In this document: positions 23,753 through 34,705 of the stretch, piece by piece
Layout of the letters: the number at the start of each line of letters is the position of its first letter
How positions within the stretch are numbered: position 1 is the first letter of the stretch
Assembly: GCF_964106895.1 (NCBI RefSeq)
Contig: NC_133580.1
Location: forward strand, 22,828,565 to 22,892,564
DNA: 64,000 nucleotides
Reading direction: 5' to 3'
Source of the DNA: Numenius arquata
Taxonomy: Eukaryota; Chordata; Aves; Charadriiformes; Scolopacidae
Notes under the pieces: model-generated
What the model was told of the DNA's origin: nothing
Seen by the model: only the letters and a program-made list of their open reading frames with translations
The model's database searches: none
Made by a program: the position numbers and the translations under genes

Positions 23753-25308
23753 ATTTCTAGGCAGACCAAACTGTAAGAGAGGTCTCACCAAATGCAAAGC
23801 CCAGGCATCACTCAACCTTACACAACTATTGAACTGGTCTTCCAGACAGTTCACATCAAGTCACACTGTTCTTCCCTTCCTCATTTGTTGCATTCGTCCT
23901 AAACTTCTGTTTTCACAAGGTTGGCAGTTTTGTTTGCCTCTTCATGACACTTGTAGTGTACAAGACATACAAGATGATGAGCAGCTGGTATTTCTCTTAC
24001 CCTTTGCACAAGCAGCAACGAGGTTACGACTTATTATTACATTTTTCAGCCAGGAGGTTATTGATATTTAGAGCAGTGATATAGCAAATCATTTGGACAT
24101 GGAAAAGAGACAGAAAATCAATTAGCATCGATACATGTTGCCAGACCGTTAACTTGCTCATACAAATAAAGACGACCTTCCCTTCGACACCCCATAGTGC
24201 TCAGGATGGGAACAGACCCTGACCGTGCTCCAAAGGGATTCAGAAAACAGGAGGAAACACAAATGGTATCTTCCAGAAGAAAACAGCAATTTCTTTGGAC
24301 ACTGTAAGGAGTGTCATGGCCTCGCTAAGCACTAAACAGGACAAAAAAAGGACAAGCAGAAAAACAACAGAGGAAAAGAATTAAAACTGAGCCATAAACC
24401 AGGCATTAATAATTCACGTGGTGAGCACAGATTTTCTCGCTCACCCTTCTTCTGCTCTGTCAGAGATGCATGCAGCACGAAATATTCAACACCCTGCGGG
24501 GCTCTTCTAAGCCCACTGCAAACAGATGTCCTGTAACCAATGTCCTGCACTGAGCCTCACGCTCTGGCCTAGGAAAGTTAAAACTTCCTTTCCCCAGGAT
24601 CCCAGAAATACAAGCCAAAATTCTTGTATGACCAAAGGAGGGCTGAGAAGGTGGTGGGATCTCCACGACACAGGCAATTGGCGATGCTAAATAGCCCTAG
24701 AAGCCCCTTGACATCATGTTGCACGTCAGATGCATGACTCGTCGTCGTCTCTGCTGCTATAGCATGGCAGTGCTTGGTGCCCAGATACTCCAACAGGCTT
24801 TTTGATAGAAAATATTCTGATCTGGGGAGTAGGAGGGTGAGATATAATCGTTGTCTTCTCCCAGATAAATCTAGGCTTTCTAGAAGCTGCTAAGCTCTGC
24901 AGCTAAGCTCAGGGGGCTGCAAAATGCAAACCACTTAGGAGCTGTATGACATGATAAGAAACCAGTTCCTTCTGAATATCGTCTAAGAATGAGAGCATTC
25001 CCACTGGAGCTATGCATAAATGAAGGAATTGGTCCACACGGGAGGGAGAAGCACAGCAGAGCAAGCAAATAACGTCCCCATCCTACGATACTCACAGACA
25101 TTGCTGGGATGTGCCAGCACCCCATCTCCTGCTGGGCATCCCAGCACACTGAGCTGGAAGGAAGTTGTACAGTACAAGCAGAGCGTGGCCAAGGGATGTC
25201 ATCTCTATGGGGACACCCAGTGGGTGTTGAGAATAACCAACCCCCACGGCAATTGGAGTGTCACATTTCAGCCCAGGATTTTTACCTTAGAAAGTACCCC
25301 CCTGCTTC
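23753..25308. other. Unique non-coding stretch
   Basis: No gene, repeat or RNA is recognised. Short frames on both strands are treated as chance. Confidence 0.5.
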
Positions 25309-26250
25309 ACAGAATCATAGAATCACATGGGCTTTGAAGGGACCTCTGGAGATCATCTAGTCCAGCCTCTACCAAAGCAGGTCCACCCAGAACAGGTTGC
25401 ACAGAAACTTGTCCAGGCGGGGTTTGAATGTCTCCAGAGAAGGAGACTCCACCACCTCTCTGGGCAGCCTCTTCCAGGGCTCTGCCACCCTCACAGGAAA
25501 GAAGTTCCTCCTCATGTTTAGATGGAACTTCTTATGTTTAAGTTTGTGCCCATTCCCTCTTGTCCTGTCACTGGGCACCACTGAAAAAAGACTGGCCCCA
25601 TCCTCCTGACACCCACCCTTTAAGTATTTATAGGTGTTAATCAGATCCCCCCTCTGCCTCCTCCAGGCTAAACAGATCCAAGTCCCTCAGCCTTTCCTCC
25701 TAAGAGAGATGCTCCAGGCCCCTCATCATCTTCATAGCCTCCACTGTACCCTCTCCAGCAGTTCCCTGTCCTTCTGGAACTGGGGAGCCCAGAACTGGTC
25801 CCAGTGCTCCAGATGGGGCCTCCCCAGGGCAGAGCAGAGGGACAGGATGACCTCCCTCCACCTGCTGGCCACACTCTTCCTGATGCCCCCCAGGATGCCA
25901 TTGGCCTTCTTGGCCACAAGGGCACATTGCTGGCTCATGGTCATCCTGTTGTCCACCAGGACTCCCAGGTCCTTCTCCTCAGAGCTGCTCTCCAGCAGGT
26001 CAGCCCCAACCTGTACTGGTCCATGGGGTTATTCCTCCCCAGGTGCAGCACCCTGCACTTGCCCTTGTTGAATTCCATCAGGTTCCTCTCTGCCCAGCTC
26101 TCCAGCCTGTCCAGGTCTCACTGTACGCCAGCACACCTTCCAGGGTGTCAACTACCCCTCCCAGTTTTGTATCGTCAGCAAAGTTGCTGAGGGTACACTC
26201 CATCCCTTCATGCAGGTCATTGATGAATATATTGAAGAGGACTAAAGCTT
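25309..26250 (-). mobile_element. CR1 LINE, about 0.94 kb 3' portion
   Basis: The 3' tail starts at CACAGAATCATAGAATCACA. The copy runs back through the 3' UTR, the LPREVVESPSLETFKPRLD block, the HKKFHLNMRRNFFPVRVAEP block and the VAKKANGILGGIRKSVAS block. It reaches the RT catalytic region, where the FADDTKL motif is intact on the minus strand (complement about 26157-26183). It is 5'-truncated at about 26250, inside the segment that encodes the residues upstream of that motif. Full CR1 elements are about 4.5 kb, so most of the element, including the endonuclease, is missing. Confidence 0.96.
25369..26240 (-). pseudogene. CR1 reverse-transcriptase C-terminal remnant
   Basis: This is the coding part of the CR1 at 25309-26250. 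In the parent LINE the enzyme copies element RNA at a nicked target site. Here only the palm/thumb portion from just before the FADD box to the C-terminus remains. The reading is split over several frames: 25732-25956 holds the AKKANGILGGIRKSVASRW block and 25369-25581 the RTRGNGHKLKHKKFHLNMRR block. It therefore has frameshifts and stops. There is no start codon context or upstream domain, and it cannot yield an active protein. Confidence 0.9.
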
Positions 26251-28517
26251 TCCCAAGCCTTTTTCCTTTGTGAGCACAGTCCGTATCCTTAGGTGAGGCA
26301 TCTCAGCCCCTGTGAGGAAGCCCAAGCTCAACATCCAGGTGAAATCCCTTTTTATTTGGGAGCCAAGGCAGGGCTTGGCAGGAGCCTCAGCAAGATGCTG
26401 GCGTATGCTGCCGTGCTCTGTGCTGCCGGGCTTCCCCCGGGGGTGAGACATATCCCACAGGGGCTGAGTCACGATATCTGCAGACTCCTGCCTTGGCTCT
26501 TGCACTCCAAAGCTAAACCAAACCTTTGCTGAGATCCTAGTCCCACTCGACCACCCCCCCGCTGCTAGATGTAGGCAGTGGCACGGAGCCACACTGTTTG
26601 GTCTGGAACAGAAAGAGGCAGAGTCCAACGGCACCAGGCTGCTCTGCACACAACAAGGAGCTGGGGGAGGGACGGGATGTCCCCTTCGCCTGGGCTTCTT
26701 TTTCAGGCCACTTCTCCTGTCATCCCCAACAAATGCTGGGGCTTGCACCCAACCCGCTCCCACTCCCCTCCCTGCAGGCACTGCACACACACGCTGCAGA
26801 CAGGCTGGCCTCCAAAGTCCTCTACAAATACAGTTCACTCTCTCTCGAGCTGGCTGTCCCCACACCAACAGGTTTGAAAAAGATAAAAAAATAAAGGAGC
26901 TTCTTGCAAACATCTGAAGGATCCGGTGGACTGAGATGCTCCTCACAGTTACCTTCCTACAAGAAATCCCTTCAGGGCTCGCAGCCGCCGTTCAAACTGA
27001 ACATCTCATCACCCTGAGTATTTGGTGATTCACCAGCTTGAGTGCATCCTAGGCAATTCTGCATACGTCTGCTGTTCCTGTCAAACTGTCTTCTTGTGTA
27101 CAGACACAGAGAGAGAGAACAGAGATCTCTGACAGTGGGCAGATTAATAACATGTTTATTTTCTCCATGCATCATGAGGAAGAGGAAGAGCCGTAATTCA
27201 AGAGCCTCCCTGAGAGTTTTGCAAATGCTTCTCGATAGGAGACAAGAGCAGGAAAGGAGATTTTGTGCTTCAACTCTTTAAAGCTGCTGCCACTCTGTAT
27301 TTTAATATAACATTTAAAAGGTGCACAAAGAATTGCATGTACCATAAATATAAAAGTGAAGATATTAAAACAGTCAATACAACCTATGCAATACAATGCA
27401 TCGTTTTTCATGAGCATTCAGGATCTGGAGGTAGCAGCAAAATTTGGTATCTGTGGCACTGGTGGCTCCTCAATATCTTTAAGGAAGAACTTTTTGGGCA
27501 CCCAGAATTGGTCCGAATTGGAGCACATCTCCATGGGGAAACCACTATGGTGCTGCAGAGCCAGGGTGGTCTGCAGCACCAGGAAAGGTCTGGTTTTCCT
27601 GCACTGCCTTTCTCATGGAGATGCATCTGCCTGGCAAGCGAAAAGTGTGCTTTTTTTAAAGATAAATTCTGGGTCTAAAGAGCCAAGACAGAGATCTGAT
27701 AACGCCAGAAATAACTGGCTTTATTTCAAAGCTTGCACGCAGGAGCGTGGCAGCTCCTGCCTGCCCATTGAATGCCCTCTGCTGCATTTCCCACCAGTGA
27801 GGAGCTCCCTGCCGCCTCCTAGCTCTCCCTTCCAAGACGGGTTTCTCTTCCCATCTCTTTACCTCTCCTCTTCCTGAAGTTTCCCCAGTGCCTGCACAAA
27901 AAGGAAGAGACAGGGAGAGTACACATTGCATTTCTTGTCCACTCAAACACTGGTGTTCCCGTTTAGAGAGGGAAATTGTTATTTAAAACCCAAAACTATT
28001 TCTCACAGTCTTTTTTGTCCCTTCCTCTTTTGCACATTCACCTACTTTCAAAAAAAGGGAAGGAGATGATGAGATTTACTGATATTGGCATTGATTTTCA
28101 TATCTGATGGGCAGGTACAAAATAGGGTGATAACGAAGGCATGTTGGTGTGTGTTAATTAGAAAAGCACACAGAAAGGCACAGGCTGAGACTAGTAATTT
28201 ATATGTCTCTTTCTTCACAGTTTTTTTTTTAAACATTAAGCAGAGGAAAATGTAGAGAAATCAGAACAAAAATCACCACTAGATATGTGCATTTCAGAGA
28301 AAAGATCTGAGTAAGTCTCTCCAAACGTGACAGCCCTGCCATATTCTGGTTTTCTTAGGGCTGTGCAAACTAGAGCACAAACAGCAAACTAGAGCAAAAA
28401 CCCAAACTAAGGTATGCAGAGCAGGATGAGCTGGTAAAAGCTGAGGTTCTGGCTTGGCTGAGGGGCCCTCAAGCTAACATGACGAAGAAACTTTCTTTCA
28501 AATACCCAGTCTGGCCA
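26251..28517. other. Unique non-coding stretch
   Basis: No gene or repeat is recognised. A minus-strand frame of 234 codons (26242-26946) is the longest uninterrupted frame here. Its low-coordinate (C-terminal) end only touches the CR1 boundary, and its sequence is compositionally odd and resembles nothing known. A 13-base direct repeat (GCAAACTAGAGCA) lies at 28365-28377 and 28384-28396. Confidence 0.45.
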
Positions 28518-28590
28518 AGAGGTCCTGCTTTAGCAGGGGAGTTGGACTAGATGATCTCTAGAGTCCCTTCCAACTCTGAGAATTCCCTGA
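28518..28590 (+). mobile_element. CR1 LINE 3'-end fragment
   Basis: GTCCTGCTTTAGCAGGGGAG, GTTGGACTAGATGATCTCTA and GTCCCTTCCAACTCTGAGAA are the last part of CR1 in plus orientation. The terminal octamer repeat is degraded. Confidence 0.85.
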
Positions 28591-30916
28591 ATTCCGAGAG
28601 CAGGATTGAGAACACCCTTTTCTTTCCTAATGGCCAGATACTGACCTGCGACCACAGACGCTGTAAGTAAAAGTACTAAAATCACTTTTCTTTTTGAAAC
28701 TGCTGATAAAAATGACAGCATGAGGTAATATGATTTTACCAATAGGCAACATAAGCCATGACAATAGCCTACCAAAGACAACCTCTGCCAAACCTGTGAC
28801 CTCGCGGGACAGTCTGAGTCCTCACGGTACCATGCAGAAACCAGATGCCATAAGCATGGTAAAAAAACAATTTTAAAGGAACTTAGTTTAGTTAAGAGTG
28901 TAAGCCATAGATTTCAACCTGTCCACATTATCGGGAACTCTTACGATCATGACATAGCATTATGCGGGCTTGTATATGCCTATGTTAGACACCGTCAGGT
29001 CATCATTGGAGTCAGTGGAACTGTCGTTCCATCAGCGTTTCAATTATAAAACTCCTTTGCAGAGATTAATAACATATAGTTCATGCTTTAAGCCAAGAAG
29101 CAATTTTTCCCCATTCAAAATGTCATTAAAGTCTGCTGATAGAGCGAAAAGCACAGTGAATTTTTTTGTAGTTTCAGATGCTACTTCCATACTCTCTCAC
29201 GATAGAGAAATTTTGCTCTGGGCAATTAGTTCTTAGCTGGTACTTGTCGTTCCTGACCTCTAACATTTTGAAGAAAACACAGATCCTACATAGCCCAAAT
29301 GACACTGCAAGAAGTCTGTGCAGCAACAACGATTCTCCAACTACAGCAGTGGCTATAGACTGTATTGCAGACCTGGCTGTTTTATTCTCAGTATGGACCA
29401 TGTCTCATGCTGGATACAGCCAATTCCTGGTGAAATAACATATTAAGCCTTAATTCTGCATATGTCTGCGCTTGTGTTTATATACATGAGCCTCACTGTG
29501 GAGTTGGATGGGTCCAAGGCGCTGCCCCAAAGCACGTGGGACCACTGCATTCCCCTCCTGTTTTCCATGAGCAAAACACGTTGCTACGCCACTTCACATC
29601 AGTCCATTATTCCAACCAAGCGCCGCTGTGATTTACTACCCACAGTGTGTTAAAAACGGTGGAAAGAAAACACCATTTGTGAAGAAAGAGGATTTTCTAG
29701 TGAGTTGTGGAGCAGTGACTGAAGCCATGTACCCACCACACCTTCTTCCCAAAGCCTCCTCCCTACGCAGGCCATGCTGGTCTGGGTCCAGCTCCCTATG
29801 GGATAACTCTGGTCCAGCAAAGAGGCAGCACCAGGGACTGGGTTGGCAGCCTGGTCTCATCTAACACATTTCCAGCACTAGTAAAACCCCTCACTCTAAA
29901 GAGATTTTGCCTGTCACATGATGCCCTTTACAAAAGCCACCAACGACAGGAATATGCCATCAGCGTTATTTCCAAACTCTATCACCCTGCGTTAAAGCGC
30001 TGCTGTCCTTTAAATACCTCTGCCTCTTCCAAGCCCAATTCATCAGTAGGATTTAGAATATTCTCCCAGGTTTTTTTTTCCCCCATATCTCTGTATTTCC
30101 TCCCTCGCATTCTTTTCCTGGGCTTCAGTGAGCCAAGCAGCAGTATTGCAGATACAATCATATTTACCTGAAGAGAAATTGAATCATAATACTATAGGAT
30201 CTCAATTTCAGCGAGTTTGTCTTGCTTTGCTTTAATGGTCAATAGACAGATTCCCTAAGACCTTGATAGGATAAAAGAAAACTTTTTAACATAGTAACAG
30301 AATCTCAGGGAAATCATTTCAAAGCAACCGAGGGCTTTCTGCTCCTTCCAAGCTACGTCAGCGGCTTAGTCCTGAGAGTTGCTGGCAAAGATTGCATCTC
30401 ATTCTCCCAAAAGAGTCCTGGAGGACGAGTCCAGAGCCATCTGTAAGTTAAACATTTGTATTATGATGCAAAAAGATGGTTTGCATAGACACGCAAAAAT
30501 ACACCTGCTTCTGTTATTAACAGAAATCTACAAAACAAAGCACAAAGTCCAAGGCAGAGATAAAATGCCAGACATTTTATAATGTGCACCAGGGCTGGGG
30601 AAACGTGTTTGTCTCACCTTTGTGGTAGTGCCTTTAGATAATACCTCCCACTGGTGTATCTTAATTAGTGCTCCGGAAAAGCAGCAAAAATTTAGATTTT
30701 TCCATTTGCCATCTCCAGGGTGAGAGCTGCCAAAAAGTGAAGCATTTTACTTTTGAAAGATCAGGTGTCAAACTGGTCCTTGCAGGACAAGTGGAGAGCT
30801 GAAGTTTGCGATGTTCCTCAGTTACCAGGAAGCTTATCCCCTTCTTTTGGTGAAGGTTGCTGAAAAGCTGGGCTTCTGGGACAAACAGACGGACGTTAAA
30901 ACAACAGCACCAGGTC
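28591..30916. other. Unique non-coding stretch
   Basis: No gene or repeat is recognised. At 29174-29438 both strands are open for 75-86 codons without stops. Neither translation resembles a family I know, and no splice pair frames them. Confidence 0.45.
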
Positions 30917-31492
30917 ACAGAATCAGAGACTGGCAGGCCTTGGAAGGTACCTCTAGAGATCATCTCATCCAACCCCCTACCAGAGAAGGGTCATCCAGAG
31001 CAGGTTGGACAGGAACACGTCCAGACGGGTTTGGAATGTCTCCAGAGGAGAAGAGTCCACACCCTCTCTGGGCAGCCTGTTCCATGACTCTGCCATCCTC
31101 ACAGGAAAGGAGTTTTTCCTCAAGATCAGATGGAATTTCCCGTGTTCCAGTTTGTGCCCTTTGCCCCTTGTCCTGTCACTGGGCACCACTGAGAAGTGTC
31201 TGGCCCCATCCTCTTGCCACATGCCTTTAGCTATTGCTCAGCATTGATGAGGTCCCCTCGCAGTCTGCTCTCCTCCAGGCTGATCAGAACCAAGTCCCTC
31301 AGCCTTTCCTCATCAGAGAGATGCTCCAGTCCCTTGATCATCTTCATAGCCTCCGCTGGACTCTCCACAGCATTTCCCTACCCTTCTTGAACTGGGGGGG
31401 CCAGAACTGGACACAGTGCTCCAGATGGGGCCTCCCCAGGGCAGAGCAGAGGGGCAGGGTGACCTCCCTCCACCTGCTGGCCACATCCCCCC
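30917..31492 (-). mobile_element. CR1 LINE, about 0.58 kb 3' portion
   Basis: The tail starts GTCACAGAATCAGAGACTGG. The minus strand then carries WNRLPREGVDSSPLETFQTR, DRTRGKGHKLEHGKFHLILR and the degraded KLRDLVLISL-like segment. It ends in the CTCCCTCCACCTGCTGGCC block. It belongs close to the subfamily at 25309. The frame is broken between 31220 and 31313. Confidence 0.93.
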
Positions 31493-31861
31493 CAGGAGTC
31501 CACAGGCCGTGCCTCTGCAGCGGGTTTCAGTGCTCTGCATTGTGTGCGTCCCTGTGTCCTTCCAGTGAAGACGCATAGCTCAGGCTAGGGAATTTATGCC
31601 TAGCTTTTGTTAGGTACTTTGCATGGACTCTTGGACATAAACCATGGACCTACAGGGAGTGGCCTGAACCACAGCATGACAATCCCATGGCTCTATGGAA
31701 GAGAGCCATCATCCACAGCCCTTAGTCCTGATGTTTTCACAGCCTTTTGAGCAATATGGGTGCAAGCGAAGGATACTAAAGACCGATACCATGAAATCCC
31801 TTTTTTTGTTTGATGAGAGGTGTAAAGCAAAGAGCCAACAGATCTGTCATGGTTTGCGAGG
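31493..31861. other. Unique stretch
   Basis: Nothing recognised; possibly the insertion flank of the CR1 at 30917. Confidence 0.5.
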
Positions 31862-31980
31862 GGCCGCGGCGCGACTCAGCCTCATGCAGGTTTCGCAGCC
31901 AGCTGTGCAGTGATGCTCACAGCTGGACCGACTCCGCTGCCCGCTCGGTGCAATCCAGCCCAGCTTTAGCGAAGGAAAAG
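31862..31980. other. Short CpG-rich patch
   Basis: About ten CpG dinucleotides occur in 120 bases, including GCCGCGGCGCGAC and GACCGACTCCGCTGCC. Surrounding sequence is CpG-poor. It is too short for a standard CpG-island call but stands out locally. It sits directly against an AT-rich CNE-like block. It could be a small regulatory patch or chance. Confidence 0.4.
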
Positions 31981-31989
31981 ACACGTTAT

Positions 31990-32520
31990 TAAATCACAAC
32001 CTGAGTGTACTTTCAAAAGTACAGTAGCTAGTTGCTTGGCTAATTAAACTATTAAATTATGCTGGAAAATAAACTTTTGGAAGTTTCAAGCAAGACAAAG
32101 CCATGAATACTAAGAACTCCCCAACTTAGCGTGATTGATTACAAAAACAAACCGTATGTATTGAAGAAGTGTTACGAAGAAGTATCGCTTTCATCAAATT
32201 TTAAGCGACTAGTTGTCGAGTGAGGAGGGGGAAATTAATTAATTACACCCTGAAACATTTTACTGATTGAATCTGTGACCCCAGCACTTGTAAGGTCATC
32301 AAATGATAGATTAGTGATGCACGGAGTATCGCAAATGGCATTTGCGCTGGGAAGCTCATTATATGAGACGTCAGGTCATGTAAATCATAGGAAACAAATA
32401 CAAACATCCATCAGAGAAATGCAGATAGGCATTACAGGAAGCAGAGAGGAGTTGAATTATTAAGCAAAATTTAATTTGTCTATTAAAATAAAAAGAGGTG
32501 ACACAAAATTGTCCTTTAAA
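31990..32520. other. AT-rich CNE-like block
   Basis: The sequence is non-repetitive and AT-rich, with many TAAT/ATTA cores (GGCTAATTAAACTATTAAA near 32038 and GAAATTAATTAATTACACC near 32230). It also has a TGACCCCAGCACTTGTAAGG half-site-like string followed by GTCATCAAATGATAG. It contains no long frame or transposon signature. This composition is typical of vertebrate developmental enhancers. Conservation was not testable here. Confidence 0.35.
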
Positions 32521-32966
32521 CAAACATAAACTACAAGCACTCTGACAGGAGGTTTTGTTTATAAATGTTTCATCTCCTCAGTATAGCATGGCTGTAAACA
32601 GTACCTGAAAAACAAAACGGGGGGGCGGGGAAAGAGAAAAAAAATAACAACGATCCAATATTTGGGTCTTCAGATCTTCTCTTTTATTCAAGAGAGAACT
32701 ATTATTTCTTCATTTGAATAATCAATGCAAGATGGGAAGAAATAGAGTGTAATTACAGCATGTGAGTCATTTGTTACGGATCTTTTCTGCTCAGAGAGAG
32801 CAGAAACGAGTACTGCTTCTTGACAAGCAATTTTTTTTTTAGGGAGATGCACTAAACTGTTTGGCAGAAATATGCAGGTGCTCAAAAAGAGAAAACCAAG
32901 CAGTAGGAGATACTGAACCAGGGGGCTATTACCACCCTCCAAATGGCCGGGAAGGAACCCACTCAC
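32521..32966. other. Unique stretch
   Basis: AT-rich with a G-run at 32621-32635. If the exon at 32967-33100 is real, this is the start of its downstream intron. Nothing else is recognised. Confidence 0.4.
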
Positions 32967-33100
32967 CTGTTCCCAATACCATCCATGACTCCAGGAGGTG
33001 GACCAGCTTCTGCTGGATTTCATTTCCTTGCTTATTAAAATAAACCCTTGCATATCCTTCCTCTTTCTTTTCCATTTGCTTGACGAAATCCAATTCATAC
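32967..33100 (-). CDS. Predicted internal coding exon, product not recognised
   Basis: On the minus strand a 134-nt stretch is framed by an acceptor (TCTTACCTGTTTTGTTAACAG, base 33101 onward) and a perfect donor GGAACAG|GTGAGT at 32966. One base, 44 complete codons and one base fit the exon, with no stop. The translation is highly charged and helix-like: YELDFVKQMEKKEEGYAR near its start, then a VYFNKQGNEIQQKLVHLLES segment. It looks like a soluble or coiled-coil structural protein, but I do not recognise the family. A second frame is also open, so the frame choice rests on peptide composition. No neighbouring exon is certain. The exon would need a partner leaving two bases upstream and one taking two bases downstream. 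Confidence 0.36.
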
Positions 33101-34271
33101 CTGTTAACAAAACAGGTAAGAGCATTTTTGGTTGGTCCACCAGGGATGCAAGTTCTTCCTTAAGTCCAGATACAGCACCTAAGCATTGGAACAATGATTA
33201 GTAATGTATAATTTTGAAGCACCGTAAGTTACAACAAAGTATAATTTCCTCACATTGAATGCAAATAAAAGTATCTTTTTCACTTTTGAAAAGCTCAGTG
33301 GCACAACATTTAAAGGACACCATTTTGGAGCAATATCAGAGAAGAGTAGCCGGTTGGAAAGGAGTTTTGGGAGCCTTCAATCTGAATTTCTTGGTTGGGT
33401 TTATACAAGATGAATGTAAGGGCTGGTGGGTCATGTTTTCAGATGGAACACAGACATTTGGTGCTGAAACCCCTAAAGGTATATCTAAATCCCCTAGACC
33501 ACTTTGGAAAATCACAGCACATCTTCCCGAGTGATGCGGCTTCCTTCCAACAGCCACAGGAGAATGTCTAGTGAGTCACATCTCCTCTAAGTCTTATTCC
33601 ATCTCTCACTATTGTAAATGACGCTGATCTCATTTTATGAACAGTGCGTAAGAAGGCAGGCACTGAAAATTACAAATAATATGTCAAACTGTGATTTGTG
33701 ATTAGTGAATGCAATATCCTTTCCATTACCTGAAAGTTGTTTGTATGATGGAAAGGAAGAACTGGACCTTACAATGAAACAGAATAAAGCAGATTTATTG
33801 GATATTTTACCATCTGAAAAAATGTTTACAGTGTTTCTAATGTAAGACTGATTGATACCAACCATACCTTTCTTCTATTGCTGCTCTGTGGTGGGATAAA
33901 TTAGTATGCTATAAACTTTCCTTGGGTAACAAGCCATGAGCGTCCGACCACTGCCAACCTCAGTACATTCAGTGCTGCCAATATAAATTGCCTGGTCCCT
34001 TTGCAACCAGATAAATGGAGTACAATTCCAGTAAAATAAACACGGTTCCAGCACTGAAAGAAATTGCATCTGCTGGTGATGCATTTTCTACTGAAGCACA
34101 AGAGGTGCTTGTGACAAGGAACTCAACAGAGTTTGTTAGAGATGCAGTGAGCAGTTCTCAAGTTTACCCAGAGAGAGTGAAGAAGAAAAATACTGTGGGA
34201 TCCAGTTCCTCCTGGCCATTTTGTAGCCAGCTGTGCCATTCTGTGTCAGAAAAAGGCTCCTGACCTTGTTA
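33101..34271. other. Unique stretch
   Basis: No gene is supported. A plus-strand frame at 33259-33534 contains a DTILEQYQRRVAGWKG segment that faintly recalls the CR1 'LERVQRRATK' block. Nothing around it confirms CR1. A minus-strand frame at 33875-34084 lacks a convincing splice pair. Confidence 0.4.
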
Positions 34272-34705
34272 GAATCACAGAATGCTGTGGGGTTGGAAGG
34301 GACCTCTGGAGATCATCCAGTCCAACCCCCTGCCAGAGCAGGTCCACCCAGAGCAGGTTGCACAGGAACGTGTCCAGGCGGGGTTTGAATGTCTCCAGAG
34401 AAGGAGACTTCACCACCTCTCTGGGCAGCCTCTTCCAGGGCTCTGCCACCCTCAAAGTGAAGAAGTTCCTCCTCATGTTTAGGTGGAACTTCTTATGTTC
34501 CAGTTTGTGCCCATTCCCTCTTGTCCTGTCACTGGGCACCACTGAAAGAAGACTGGCCCCATCCTCCTGACACCCACCCTTTAAGTATTTATAGGCGTTG
34601 ATCAGATCCCCCCTCAGTCTTCTCTTCTCCACACTAAACAGACCCAAGTCCCTCAGCCTTTCCTCCTAAGAGAGATGCTCCAGGCCCCTCATCATCTTTG
34701 TAGCG
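34272..34705 (-). mobile_element. CR1 LINE, about 0.43 kb 3' portion
   Basis: It starts AGAATCACAGAATGCTGTGG. The minus-strand frame 34647-34246 reads MGLFSVEKRRLRGDLINAYK, then YLKGGCQEDGASLLSVVPSD and NLLWVDLLWQGVG near the 3' end of the coding region. It is open for about 120 codons and is therefore relatively young. It is 5'-truncated at the GLEHLSYEERLRDLG region. By eye it is nearly identical to the copy at 62530, in opposite orientation. Confidence 0.96.

Noticed and set aside
26242..26946. 234-codon minus-strand frame as a gene
   Set aside because: Its C-terminal codons run to the CR1 boundary, composition is odd, there is no splice support and antisense frames are open too. Best explained by chance.
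14058..33265. ATGCAAAT octamer sites (for example near 14058, 15488, 16136, 33258) as a regulatory cluster
   Set aside because: Their number is close to what chance predicts for an 8-mer in this length, and they are not clustered.
33259..33534. CR1 fragment suggested by DTILEQYQRRVAGWKG
   Set aside because: Only one short block resembles the CR1 LERVQRRATK segment. Neither flank follows CR1 order.
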